Origin: Microglena sp. YARC
Taxonomy: Eukaryota > Chlorophyta > Chlorophyceae > Chlamydomonadales > Chlamydomonadaceae
DNA: 64,000 nt
Direction of reading: 5' to 3'
Assembly (NCBI GenBank): GCA_022414725.1
Contig: CM039466.1
Coordinates: 17,942,817-18,006,816, forward strand
Each line of letters starts with the position of its first letter. The first letter of the stretch is position 1. Under the pieces are notes generated by a model. It searched no databases. It was not told where the DNA came from and saw nothing but the letters and a program-made list of their open reading frames with translations. The position numbers and the translations under genes were made by a program. This document shows positions 51,078-61,612 of the stretch, in pieces.

Positions 51078-54000
51078 CTGAGCGGAGTGAGTGGGTGGTT
51101 GGGTGGGTGAGAGGAGTGGTTGGGTGTGTGGTTGGGTGCTTGGGTGAGAGGAGTGGGTGGGTGGGTGAGAGTGTGGTTGGGTGAGAGGAGTGGGTGGTTG
51201 AGAGTGTGGTTGGGTGAGAGGAGTGGTTGGGTGGATGTGTGGTTGGGTGAGAGGAGTGGGTGGGTGAGAGTTTGGTTGGGTGAGAGGAGTAGGTGTGTGG
51301 ATGGGTGGATGGGTGAGAGGAGTGGGTGGGTGGATGTGTGGTTGGGTGGGAGAAGTGGGTGGGTGAATGAGTGTTTGGGTGAGAGGAGTGGGTGGGTGGA
51401 TGTGTGGTTGGGTGAGAGGAGTGGGTGGGTGAGAGTGTGGTTGGGTGAGAGTGTGGGTGGGTGAGAGTAGTGGGTGGGTTGATGTGTGGTTGGGTGAGAG
51501 GAGTGGGTGGGTGGGTGGTTGGGTGAGAGGAGTGGGTGGGAGTGTGGTTGGGTGAGAGAGTGGTTGGGTGAGAGTGTCGTTGGGTGAGAGAGTGGTTGGG
51601 AGAGAGGAGTGGGTGGGAGGGTAGTTGGGTGAGAGGAGTGGTTGGGTGGTTGGGTGAGAGGAGTTGGTGGGTGGTTGGGTGAGAGGAGTGGGTGGGAGGG
51701 TGGTTGGGTGAGAGGAGTGGGTGGGTGGTTGGATGAGAGGAGTGGGTGGGTGAGAGTGTTGTTGGGTGAGAGGAGTGGGTGGGAGTGTGGTTGGTTGAGA
51801 GGAGTGGGTGGGTGAGAGTGTGGTTGGGTAAGAGGAGTGGTTGGGTGAGAGGAGTGGGTGGGTGGATGTGTGGTTGGGTGAGAGGAGTGGTTGGGTGAGA
51901 GTGTGGTTGGGTGAGAGGAGTTGGTGGGTGGTTGGGTCCTAGGAGTGGTTGGGTGCGAGTGTGATTGGGTGAGAGGAGTGGGTGGGAGGGTGGTTGGGTG
52001 AGAGGAGCAGGTGGTGTGGTTGGGTGAGAGGAGTGGGTGGAGGTGGGTGGTGAGAGGAGTGGGTGGAGGAGTGGTTGGGTGAGAGTGTGGTTGGGTGAGA
52101 GGAGTGGGTGGGTGGTTGGGTCCTAGGAGTGGTTGGGTGAGAGTGTGGTTGGGTGAGAGGAGTGGGTGGGAGGGTGGTTGGGTGAGAGGAGTGGGTGGGA
52201 GGGTGGTTGGGTGAGAGGAGTTGGCGGGTGGGTGGGTCCTAGGAGTGGTTGGGTGAGAGTGTGGTTGGGTGAGAGGAGTTTGTGGGTGGGTGGGTGAGAG
52301 GAGTGGTTGGGTGGATGTGTGGTTGGGTGAGAGGAGTGGGTGGGAGGGTGGGTGGTTGGGTGGGTTGGGTGAGAGGAGTGGTGGGATGGTGGTTGGGTGG
52401 GTGGGTGAGAGGAGTGGGTGGGAGGGTGGTTGGGTGAGAGGAGTGGGTGGGAGGGTGGGTGGGTGGGTGGTTGGATGAGAGGAGTGGGTGGGTGAGAGTG
52501 TGGTTGGGTGAGAGGAGTGGGTGGGAGGGTGGGTGGGTGGGTGGATGGGTGGGTGAGTGAGAGGAGTGGGTGGTTGGGTGGTTTAATGAGAGTTTGGGTG
52601 GGTGAGAGGAGTGGTTGGGTGAGAGTGTGGTTGGGTGAGAGGAGTGGGTGGGTGGATGTGTGGTTGGGTGAGAGGAGTGGGTGGGTGAATGAGTGTTTGG
52701 GTGAGAGGAGTGGGTGGGTGGATGTGTGGTTTGGTTTGAGGAGTGGTTGGGTGAGAGTGTGGTTGGGTGAGAGTGTGGCTGGGTGAGAGTAGTGGGTGGG
52801 TTGATGTGTGGTTGGGTGAGAGGAGTGGGTGGGTGGGTGGTTGGGTGAGAGGAGTGTGTGGGAGTGTGGTTGGGTGGGAGGAGTGGGTGGGAGTGTGGTT
52901 GGGTGAGAGTGTGGTTGGGTGAGAGGAGTGGTTGTGTGAGAAGAGTGTGTGGGAGGGTGGGTGGGTGAGAGGAGTGGGTGGGTGGGTGGGTGAGAGGAGT
53001 GGGTCGGTGTGTGTGGTTGGTGGGAGGAGTGGGTGGGTGGTTGGGTGAGAGTGTGGTTGGGTGAGAGGAGTGGTTGTGTGAGAGGAGTGGTTGTGTGAGA
53101 GGAGTGTGTGGGAGGGTGGTTGGGTGAGAGGATGGTTGAATGTGTGGTTGGGTGAGAGGAGTGGGTGAGAGGAGTGGGTGGGAGTGTGGTTGGGTGAGAG
53201 GAGTGGGTGGGAGTGTGGTTGGGTGAGAGGAGTGGGTGGGAGTGTGGTTGGGTGAGAGGAATTTGTGGGTGGGTGGTTGGGTGGGTGAGAGGAGTGGGCG
53301 GGAGTGTGGTTGGGTGAGAGGAGTGGGTGGGAGTGTGGTTGGGTGAGAGGAGTGGTTGGGTGAGAGTGTGGTTGGGTGAGAGGAGTGGGTGGGAGGGAGG
53401 GTGGGTGAGAGGAGTGGGTGGGAGGGAGGGTGGGTGAGAGGAGTGGGTGAGAGTGCGGTTGGGTGAGATGAGTGGATGGGTGGATGTGTGGTTGGGTGAG
53501 AGGAGTGGGTGGGAGGGTGGGTGGGTGGGTGGTTGGGTGAGAGGAGTGGGTGGGAGTGTGGTTGGGAGAGAGTTTGGGTGGGTGAGAGGAGTGGTTGGGT
53601 GAGAGGAGTGGGTGGGAGTGTGGTTGGGTGAGAGGAGTGGGTGGGTGGTTGGGTGAGAGGAATGGGTGGGTGGGAGGGTGGTTGGTGAGAGGAGTGGATG
53701 GTGAGAGGAGTGGTTGGGTGAGAGGAGTGGGTGGGTGATGTGGGGTTGTTTGAGAGGAGTGGTTGGGTGAGAGGAGTGGTTGGGTGAGAGAGTGGTTGGG
53801 TGGATGTGTGGTTGGGTGAGAGAGTGGGTGGGAGGGTGGGTGGGTGAGAGGAGTGGGTGGGTGTGTGGTGGGTGAGATGAGTGGTTGGGTGGGTGAGTGA
53901 GAGGAGTGGTTGGGTGGGTGTGTGGGTGGGTGAGATGAGTGGTTGGGTGGGTGAGTGAGAGGTGTGGTTGGGTGGGTGTGTGGGTGGGTGAGAGGAGTTC

Positions 54001-54640
54001 GTGGGTGGATGGGTGAGCGGAGTGTGTGTGTGTGTGGGTGAGCGGATTGGGTGAGCAGAGTGGTCGGGTGGGTGAGAGGATTGGTTGGGTGGGTGAGAGG
54101 ATTGGGTGGGTGGGTGGGGAGAGGAGTGGGTGAGCAAGGTGGGGTGGGGTGGGGGGGGTGAGGGGAGTGGGTGTGTGGGTGAGTGGGTGGGCGAAGTGGG
54201 TGGGGTGGGTGAGCAGAGTGGGTTGGTGAGAGGAGTGTGTGTGTGTGTGTGTGTGGGTGTGGTGGGTAGGTGGTTGTGTGGTTGTGTGTTGTGTGGTTGT
54301 GTGGTTGGGTGGTCGGGTGGATGGGTGGGTGAGAGGAGTGGGTGGGTGGGTGGTGAGCGGAGTGGGTGGTTGGGTGGTTGGGTGGTTGGGTGAGAAGAGT
54401 GGTTGGTGAGAGGATTGGGTGGGTGGGTGGGTGGGTGAGCGGAGTGGGTGGGTGGGTGGGAGGAGTGGGTGGGTATGAGGAGTGGGCGGGTGGGTGGGTA
54501 AATGGGTGGGTGGGAGAGTAGGTGGGTCAGTGGGTGAGAGGAGTGGGTGGGTGAGCGGAGTGGGTGGGCGGGTGAGAGGAGTGGGTGGGTGAAAGGAGTG
54601 TGTGTGTGTGTTCGGGGGGAGGGGGGGGGGGGGGGGGAGG
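51078..54640. repeat. 3.5-kb minisatellite of GGTTGGGTGAGAGGAGTG type
   Basis: Composed of gggtgagaggagtg blocks mixed with ggtggg, gagtgtggttg and gatgtgtgg words; no fixed longer period. C is almost absent on the plus strand. The lack of stops gives open frames of 991 and 810 codons (Thr/Pro/His/Ser) on the minus strand, not real genes. It is bounded on both sides by copies of the exon start (51077 and 54687). Confidence 0.96.
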
Positions 54641-54655
54641 GGGGGGGGGGGGGTA

Positions 54656-54687
54656 TGCTTGGAGCAACCAAGGGGCAGCCTTGGCAA
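54656..54687 (-). pseudogene. Short copy of the exon start
   Basis: acceptor-like CACTCAGCTCAG|TTGCCAAG and LPRLPLGCSKH-encoding sequence, the third copy of the exon start found at 50897 and 51077. A G-run (54616-54653) follows it. Confidence 0.6.
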
Positions 54688-54935
54688 CTGAGCTGAGTGA
54701 GTGGACGGGTGGGTGGGAGGTGTGTGTATGTGGGTGGGTGGGTGGGTGAGCGGAGTGGGTGGATGAGCGGAGTAGGTGTGTGAGAGGTGTGGGTGGGTGG
54801 GTGGGTTAGCGGAGTATTTATTAAGTAGTGCAGTTCTGTCAGCCCAGACCTCCCAGCCTATATATAGAAAGAGAAATATAGATAGTCTAGTCCTGCCAGT
54901 TATCAAGCAGCATACCTTGGCACACATACATACCT
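54688..54935. other. Spacer between arrays
   Basis: More ggtgggtgagcgg-type repeats up to 54820, then unique sequence with no feature recognised. Confidence 0.5.
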
Positions 54936-55498
54936 TAGCATGATTGTGAGCAGCACCCGCTCCTTGATGCCTTGCCACCACCACCACCACCACCACCCAA
55001 CACCACAACCACCCCACCCAATACCACACCACCACCACCACCCAACACCACCACCACCCCACCCAATACCACCACCACCAATACACCACCACCACCACCC
55101 AACACCACTACCACCCCACCCAATACCACCACCACCACCCCACCCAATACCACCACAACCAATACCACCACCACCACCACCACCCAACACCACCACCCAC
55201 CCCACCCAATACCACCACCCATCAAGCACACACGCTCGCATGAGAGTGAGCAGCATACACTGCTTGATGCCTTACCACCACCACCACCACCACCGCCCAA
55301 CACCACCACCACCCCACCCAATACCACCACCACCAATACCACCACCACCACCACCACCCAACACCACCACCACCACCACCCAACAATACCACCACCACCA
55401 CCACCCAACACCACCACCACCCCACCCAATACCACCACCATCAAGCCACACACGCTCGCATGAGAGAGAGCAGCATACACTGCTTGATGCCGTGCGAC

Positions 55499-55693
55499 CA
55501 GGGTACTTCTATTGACCAAATTGGCCAGCGCTTTAGCGCACTTGAAAACAAAAAAACTGCGCTTTGTAGTGCAAAAAGCGCAAAAATTACTTGCTGCGCC
55601 CACTGGGGGTTGCAAAAAACTGCGCGGAACGCGCAGTGGGGCTCAAAAAGGCAGCGCGCCAGCGCGCAAAAGTGCGCGCCTGGAAGTACCCTG
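55499..55693 (+). mobile_element. hAT-like MITE (family M), copy 4
   Basis: 195 bp with the cleanest inverted ends, CAGGGTACTTC and GAAGTACCCTG. Flanking 8-mers cgtgcgac and ctttcgac share six of eight bases. It is inserted in the exon/CCA array. Confidence 0.88.
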
Positions 55694-55754
55694 CTTTCGA
55701 CCCCAACCGAGATCTCATGTAGTACAGTTTACTTCTAGTCTGGTCTGGCCTCCT

Positions 55755-55820
55755 CTAGCCATGGTTGGGCAAGTCCCTTAAGGATACTCGGCTACTTGGC
55801 TACTCCAGGACTGTAACCAG
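55755..55820 (+). mobile_element. S3 SINE, 3' fragment
   Basis: agccatggttgggcaagtcc, cttggctactccaggactgta: the last ~65 bp of S3. Confidence 0.5.
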
Positions 55821-56038
55821 TGATTTGTTTTTCAAACATGAAAGTGGGTTTCTTCTAGCTTTATGGTTTTAGGCCTCCTCCAGGGACAGCGTTTTAGTGC
55901 TTTCTGTAGCTTTTTATAGCTTTTAAGGGCCATTGAGGGCACGCAAAAAAAAACTTTTTTTTCACTTTTTTTATAGCGATGATTTCACTTAAATGGGGTA
56001 AAAACTAGCGATCCCTATATATAGCGGAAACAAAAATC
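55821..56038 (+). repeat. Dispersed repeat D, copy 2
   Basis: Matches 28985-29172 in order: gggtttcttctagctttatgg, gcgttttagtgctttctgta, gtaaaaactagcgatcccta, agcggaaacaaaa. Confidence 0.55.
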
Positions 56039-56095
56039 CCTGACTGTAACAGCATACATACATACCTTATCATAATAACATAGCAATCACCGATC

Positions 56096-56326
56096 AGAAC
56101 CAAATGGCTCAGTGGCAGAGCAAAGGGCATAAATCGAGGCAGGCTTCGAACCCCCTTGAGTGCGCTTGGGCCCGTCCGGAGAGTCGTCGACCGGCACGGT
56201 AACTGGTATCTAGGTGCGATGTTAGCTCGAGCAGCGCATACTTACGATCCGGTTCCCTTAATCCCACTGGGCACGTTCTTAGAGGTCATCTTGACAATTC
56301 TTGGATGTTTAAATTTTCAATTTTGT
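56096..56326 (+). mobile_element. SINE family S2
   Basis: Head caaatggctcagtggcagag (A-box-like) and ggcttcgaaccccc (B-box-like), body with gtcgaccggcacggtaac and tacgatccggttccctta, tail ttggatgtttaaattttcaa. A target duplication could not be fixed. Confidence 0.75.
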
Positions 56327-57041
56327 TTTTACATTCCTTTGCATGAGTGTGAGCAGCACCCGCTCCTAGATGCCTTGCCACCACCACCACCACCACAGCA
56401 AACACCCCACCACCCACCACAACCACCACCACCCCACCACCCAAAACCCACCACCCACCACCACCAGCACCCACCCACCACCACTTCCACCCTCGCAACA
56501 CCACGACCCAAATCCACCACCACCACCCATTACCCAACACCCAACACCCAAACCAACAACACCAACCAAAAAACCCACCACATAACACCACCAACACCCA
56601 CCCACCCACCACCACTTCCACCCTCGCAACACCACAACCCACCACCACCAACCCAACACCCAACACCACACTAACACCAACACCACCAACCAAAAACCCA
56701 CACCTGCCACCACCACCCACCCCAACAGAGATCTTGTGTAGTACACTTTACCCCTGGACTGTTACAACAACATACATACATACATACATACATACATACA
56801 TAATATACATTAACATAAGTGTGTGAGCAGCACCCGCTCCTTGATGCCTTGCGAACCAGCCCACCACCACCCCAACACCACCACACCACCCACCATCCAA
56901 CACCACCACCAACAACATACAAACATACATACCTTAGCATAAGTGTGAGCAGCACTTGCTCCTTGATGCCTTGCGACGCCAACAGAGACTTCACCAAGTC
57001 GTCAAGCCATGCCAACGCCTCAATGCTGGTGTTGAAGCTCT

Positions 57042-57174
57042 CTGTTGAGGATGAATAGGCAGGGGTTAGTGCTATTCAATATAATATTTTAATATTATAT
57101 ATATATATAGTATATATATAATATATATTATATATAGTATATATAGCCTATGGAAAGCAGCAGCACCCGTTGCT
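57042..57174. repeat. AT-rich spacer
   Basis: Short (TA)n-type stretch at 57080-57145; nothing else. Confidence 0.6.
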
Positions 57175-57496
57175 GGTGCCAAAGCAACCTGTACTCGATG
57201 AATATGCAGGGTTAGTGCTATTCAAGAGTTATACTTAGCCTATGGAAATCAGCAGCACCCGTTGCTGGTGCCAAAGCAACCTGTACTCGATGAATATGCA
57301 GGGTTAGTGCTATTCAAGAGTTATACTTAGCCTATGGAAATCAGCAGCACCCGTTGCTGGTGCCAAAGCAACCTGTACTCGATGAATATGCAGGGTTAGT
57401 GCTATTCAAGAGTTATACTTAGCCTATGGAAATCAGCAGCACCCGTTGCTGGTGCCAAAGCAACCTGTACTCGATGAATATGCAGGGTTAGTGCTA
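57175..57496 (-). repeat. 92-bp tandem repeat, four units, exon-like
   Basis: aaagcaacctgtactcgatg starts at 57181, 57273, 57365 and 57457, an exact 92-bp period with almost no differences. On the minus strand each unit reads CATCGAGTACAG|GTTGC, VALAPATGAADFHRL and CTAA|GTATAAC, so it could hold a small exon with both splice sites. Confidence 0.85.
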
Positions 57497-57588
57497 GTCA
57501 AAAGACCTGTGGGAATCAGCAGCCCCCGATGCAAATGTCATCCTGCAGAGGATGACATTTGCATTGGGGGCCGCTGATGTCTTTTGAC
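57497..57588. repeat. Long hairpin (40-nt arms)
   Basis: gtcaaaagac, atcagc and gcccccgatgcaaatgtcat on the left pair with the mirror sequence on the right, ending gtcttttgac. The loop is GCAG (57544-57547). There are two mismatches and one 8-nt bulge (ctgtggga). The left arm is derived from the end of the 92-bp repeat. Confidence 0.9.
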
Positions 57589-57639
57589 AAAAAAAGACCA
57601 ATCGAAATCAGCATTACAGACTCAGAACATGGGCACCTG

Positions 57640-58850
57640 GTTAACCAGATGCTGTGGCAAGCATCAGGACTACCAGGTGTGGTGGTGTTGGTGGGCCTGT
57701 GGTGGGGGTGGTGTTCGTGGTGGTAGCTGTGGTTGTGGTGTTCGTGGTGGTAGCTGTGGTTGTGGTGTTAGTGGGCCTGTGGTGGGGGGTGGGGGTCCGT
57801 GGTGGTAGCTGTGGTTGTGGTGTTCGTGGTGGTAGCCATGGTTGTGGTGTTGGTGGGCCTGTGGTGTTGGTGGGGGTCGTGGTGGTAGCTGTCGTTGTGG
57901 TGTTGGTGGGCCTGTGGTGGGGGTGGGGGTCGTGGTGGTAGCTGTGGTTGTGGTGTTCGTGGTGGTAGCTGTGGTTGTGGTGTTGGAGGGCCTGTGGTGG
58001 GGGTGATGGTCGTGGTGGTAGCTGAGGTCGTGGTGGTAGCTGTGGTTGTGGTGTTGGTGGGCCTGTGGTGGGGGTGGGGGTCGTGGTGGTAGCTGAGGTC
58101 GTGGTGGTAGCTGTGGTTGTGGTGTTTGTGGTGGGCATGTGGTGAGGTTCTTGCTGTGGCAAGCATCAGGAACTACCAGGTGTGGTGTTGGTGGGGGCCT
58201 GTGGTGGGGGTGGGGGTCGTGGTGGTAGCTGTGGTTGTGGTGGTGTTGGTGGCCTGTGGTGGGGGTGGGGGTCGTGGTGGAAGCTGTGGTTGTGGTGGTG
58301 TTGGTGGCCTGTGGTGGGGGTGGGGGGTCGTGGTGGTAGCTGTGGCTGTTGGTGGTGTTGGTGGGCCTGTGGTGGGGTGGGGTCATGGAAGTAGCTGTGG
58401 CTGTGGTGGTGTTGGTGGGCCTGTGGTGGGGGTGGGGGTCGTGGTGGTAGCTGTGGTTGTGGTGGTGGTTGGTGGGCCTGTGGTGGGGTGGGGTCGTGGT
58501 GGTAGCTGTGGTTGTGGTGTTGGTGGGCCTATGGTGGGGGTGGTGTTCGTGGTGGTAGCTGTGGTTGTGGTGTTGGTGGGCCTGTGGTGGGGTGGTGTTC
58601 GTGGTGGTAGCCATGGTTGTGGTGTTTGGTGGCCTGTGGTGGGGGTAGCCGTGGTTGTGGTGTTCGTGGTGGTAGCTGTGGTTGTGGTGTTGGTGGGCCT
58701 GTGGTGGGGGTGGTGTTCGTGGTGGTAGCTGTGGTTGTGGTGTTGGTGGTGGGCATGTGGTGGAGGTGGTGGTAGCTGTGTTTGTGTTGGTGTTGGGCAT
58801 GTGGTGAGGTTCTTGCTGTGGCAAGCATCAGAACTACCAGGTCGAGATGC
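57640..58850 (-). repeat. GGTGGT-rich minisatellite splitting an exon-like unit
   Basis: Words ggtagctgtggttgtggtg and ggtgggcctgtggtggggg alternate for 1.15 kb. Three embedded copies of the exon-like phrase HLxLVVLMLATA (minus strand) lie at 57655, 58155 and 58815. The phrase is the start of the 28-codon exon repeated cleanly at 59946-60660; the minisatellite takes the place of the exon's second half. The 384-codon open frame is an artefact. Confidence 0.85.
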
Positions 58851-58952
58851 CCTGCGATTTCATAAGTATATGAAACAAATGAAAAGGTATTAAATAAGGT
58901 ACAAAAGGTACAAAAGGTACAAAAGGTACAAAACAAATGAAAAGGTAAGAAA
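58851..58952. repeat. (GGTACAAAA)n spacer
   Basis: ggtacaaaaggtacaaaagg and related words, followed by the SINE. Confidence 0.7.
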
Positions 58953-59161
58953 TAATGATAACGCCTGGTGGGGCGTGGTGTTAAGGGAGCCTGTCGTACG
59001 CGGGTGGGGAGCGGTCTCCTACCTCAACTGGACAAGCTACCATCGCGGTTAACAACGACCTGCAACGCCAAGAGCGACCGAAGGGGGAGTCGGACCCCCG
59101 ACTCTTCATCCTTAAGCGATCTGGTCTACCACTATACCATTGTATATCACTGAAAGGGGCT
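58953..59161 (-). mobile_element. SINE family S1 (head type A), reverse
   Basis: Starts aatgataacgcctggtgggg (tail), body caagctaccatcgcggttaa, head with gggggagtcggacccccgac and tggtctaccactataccatt, ending tatcactgaaaggggctt. It is the most complete reverse copy. Confidence 0.85.
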
Positions 59162-59945
59162 TAAAAATGAAAATACTTACTCAGAACATGGGCACCTGGG
59201 AAACCCGATGGGTTGGGTATCAGGACTACCAGGTTGAGATGCCTTGTGACTTCAGAACTACACAAAATTAATATTCAAAACAGCAAAATCGATATTCAGA
59301 ACATGAAAAATTCAAAACATGGGCACCTGGTAAGCTAGGGGACACTGGACACGTGATTAGGGGGACAGGACAGTAGGCAGTAAATAAACAAAAAAAGAGA
59401 ATGCCTGGAGGGGCGTGGTGTTAAGGGGACCCTCCCGTACGCCGCAGCTGGGGAAAGTCACCATGGCAGACATAGTAAGTGTCACCCTCCAGGCGGGAGG
59501 GACTCCTTCATGCGACGTGTGGCAAGAATGCTGGTACAGGAGGCGATAGATTCTCTGTGCAGCTTAGAGATGAGTTTGTCTACGTGTGTAGGCAGTAATA
59601 CAGATATCGCTGACAGCGAGCATAGACTACCAGGTCGAGATGCCTTGTGATTTTATAACTACATTAAATAAATATCCAAGACGTAGCCATCATGCTAGGG
59701 GTCGTGGTGGTAGCTGTGGTAGTGGTGGTGGGCATGTGGTGGGGGTGGGGGTAGCTGTGGTTGTGTTGGTGTTGGGCATGCGGTGAGTTTCTTGCTGTGG
59801 AAAGTATCAGGACTATCAGGTTGAGATGCCTTTTGATTTCAAAACTACACACAATAAAGATTCAATACGTAGCCATCATGCTAGAACTAGATTGGAAACA
59901 TTCAGACAGATCTAATAAATATCCAGAACATGGCCACCAGCTTAC
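59162..59945 (-). repeat. Worn exon-unit copies and a truncated S1 fragment
   Basis: Exon-like starts (atcaggactaccaggttgag and variants) occur at 59218, 59627 and 59807. An S1 tail fragment (aatgcctggaggggcgtggt, 59399-59455) lies between. A short GGTGGT stretch is at 59700-59770. No complete exon. Confidence 0.6.
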
Positions 59946-60700
59946 CTTTAAAAGCATCCTCTCCAGATGCCGATGGCTCAGCAGCCCCAGATACTGTGGT
60001 GGGCATCAGGTCTTCCAGGTCAACATGCATCGTGAATTCAGAAGTAGACACAAATATAACACCAAAAATATCCCAAAATATCCAAGAAAATACAGATTCC
60101 GAGCATGGGCACCAGCTTACCGTTAGGAGCATCCTCTCCAGACGCCGACGGATCAGCAGCCCCAGATACTGCTGCAGGCATCAGGCCTACCGGGTCAAGA
60201 TGCCTCACGAATTTAGAACAAGGGCATACAGATTCATAACAAGGCGACCAGCTTACCGTCAGAAGCATCCTCTCCAGACGCCGGTGGCTCAGCAGCCCCA
60301 GATACTGTGGTGGGCATCAGGCATTCAAGGTCGACATGCATCGTGAGTTCAGAAGTAGACACAAATATCCAGAACAAGAAAATACAGATTCAGAGCATGG
60401 GCACCAGCTTACCGTCAGAAGCATCCTCTCCTGATGTTGATGGAGAAGCAGCCCCAGATACTGTGGTGGGCATCAGGTCTTCCAGGTCGACATGCATCGT
60501 GAGTTCAGAAGTAGATAATAAACAGACAGATCACAAAAATACATATTCAGAACATAGCGACCTGCTTACCATCAGAAGGGTTTTCTCCAGATGCCGATTG
60601 CTCAGCAGCCCCTGGGGCTTTGGAGGGCATCAGGTCTTCCAGGTTGAGATGCAGCATGAAGAGGTCCAGTCCATCTGCTCCCTTCTCAGCATCTGATGAC
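59946..60700 (-). repeat. Array of five clean 28-codon exon-bearing units
   Basis: Minus-strand donors G|GTAAGC at 59946, 60121, 60257, 60413 and 60570. Peptides: HVDLEDLMPTTVSGAAEPSA, HLDPVGLMPAAVSGAADPSA and HLNLEDLMPSKAPGAAEQSA, each continuing SGExxxxxG to the donor. The upstream-most unit joins SSSSDAEKGADGLDLFML (about 60635-60695). The frame is kept in all five. The intron between is about 70-90 bp. Acceptors are less clear (no strong AG at a constant place). The product would have tandem acidic 28-residue repeats. The family is unknown. Confidence 0.75.
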
Positions 60701-60942
60701 GATGAAAGTGGGTGGGTGGCGGGGTGGGGTGGGGTGGGGTGGGGTGGAGGGGGGGCTAAACCTCAATGATGTTGGAAGTACGGTAGAATGGAAGTACAGA
60801 TGGGTGGCGGTCATGGTGGGTGTTGGGTGGGTGTGAGTGGGTGGTGGGTGGATGGTGGGGTGGGTGCTGGGTGGGAGTGGAAGCATGTAAGTACAGAAGT
60901 ACGTATGAAAGTACGGCATTATATATGAGTGGAAGCATGTAA
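60701..60942. repeat. GGGTG-rich spacer
   Basis: ggtggcggggtggggtgggg, then ggtgggtgttgggtgg; also the first units of the aagtacggnatgg repeat that continues after the SINE. Confidence 0.7.
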
Positions 60943-61136
60943 TGATAACGCCTGGTGGGGTGTGGTAAGGGAGCCCCGTCTTTCGGCTGTAGGGAACGGG
61001 CTGCTACTTTACCAGGGCAAAGCTACCATGGCGGTTGACAGCGACCGTGAAAACATAAGCGCACCTGTCGGGATTCGAACCCAGCGCCTTCTTTGGTCAA
61101 GGAGGTCTACCATTGAGCCATTCTTCGAATCCGGGA
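60943..61136 (-). mobile_element. SINE S1 body with head type B, target duplication
   Basis: Tail aatgataacgcctggtgggg, body ccatggcggttgacagcgac, head cgggattcgaacccagcgcc (B box) and ggtctaccattgagccattc (A box). Flanked by tggaagcatgtaa on both sides (60930-60942 and 61137-61149), within the surrounding repeat. Confidence 0.85.
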
Positions 61137-61612
61137 TGGAAGCATGTAAGTACAGAAGTAAGTAAGGAAGTACAGTAGCATGGAAGAGTGGAAGGATGAA
61201 AGTACAGAAGTAAATATGGAAGTTCTGTAGCATGGAAGAGTGGAAGCATGGAAGTACATAAGTAAGTATGAAAGTACGGTAGCATGAAAGAGTTGAAGCA
61301 TGTAAATACAGAAGTACATATGGAAGTACAGTAGCATGGAAGAGTTGAAGCAAGTAAGTACAGAAGTACATATGGAAGTATAGTAGCATGGAAGAGTGGA
61401 AACATTTAAGTGCAGAAGTAAGTATGGAAGTACAGTAGCATGGAAGAGTGGAAACATGTAAGTACAGAAGTACGTATACAAGTACGGTAGCCTGGAGGAG
61501 TGGAAGCATGTAAGTACAGAAGTACGTATGGAAGTACGGTAGCCTGGAAGAGTGGAAGCATTTAAGTACAAAAGTAAGTATGGCAGTACGGTAGCATGAA
61601 AGACTGCCAGGG
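61137..61612. repeat. About 60-bp minisatellite, eight units
   Basis: ggaagcatgtaagtacagaag, tangtatggaagtacggtagc and atggaagagt words repeat with a ~60-bp period. No coding evidence. Confidence 0.9.

Larger units (their letters stand above)
54936..57041 (-). repeat. Array of exon-bearing units separated by (CCA)n DNA
   Basis: The phrase QGIKExVLLTLML (minus strand) occurs at about 54940-54972, 55240-55270, 55455-55490, 56345-56378, 56818-56855 and 56933-56980. The upstream-most copy is a complete exon, 56933-57041: acceptor CATCCTCAACAG|AGAGC, then SFNTSIEALAWLDDLVKSL and LASQGIKEQVLLTLMLR, donor CTAAG|GTATGT, 109 nt. In the others (CCACCA)n microsatellite replaces the 5' part of the exon. 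Function is not recognised. Confidence 0.7.

Noticed and set aside
52123..55098. Open frames of 991 and 810 codons on the minus strand
   Set aside because: They lie in the GGTTGGGTGAGAGG minisatellite; several frames are open at once because the sequence lacks stops, and the Thr/Pro/His composition is that of the repeat.
57641..58824. 384-codon Thr/His/Pro ORF
   Set aside because: Product of GGTGGT repeats; the only meaningful parts are three short HLxLVVLMLATA pieces that belong to another, spliced frame.
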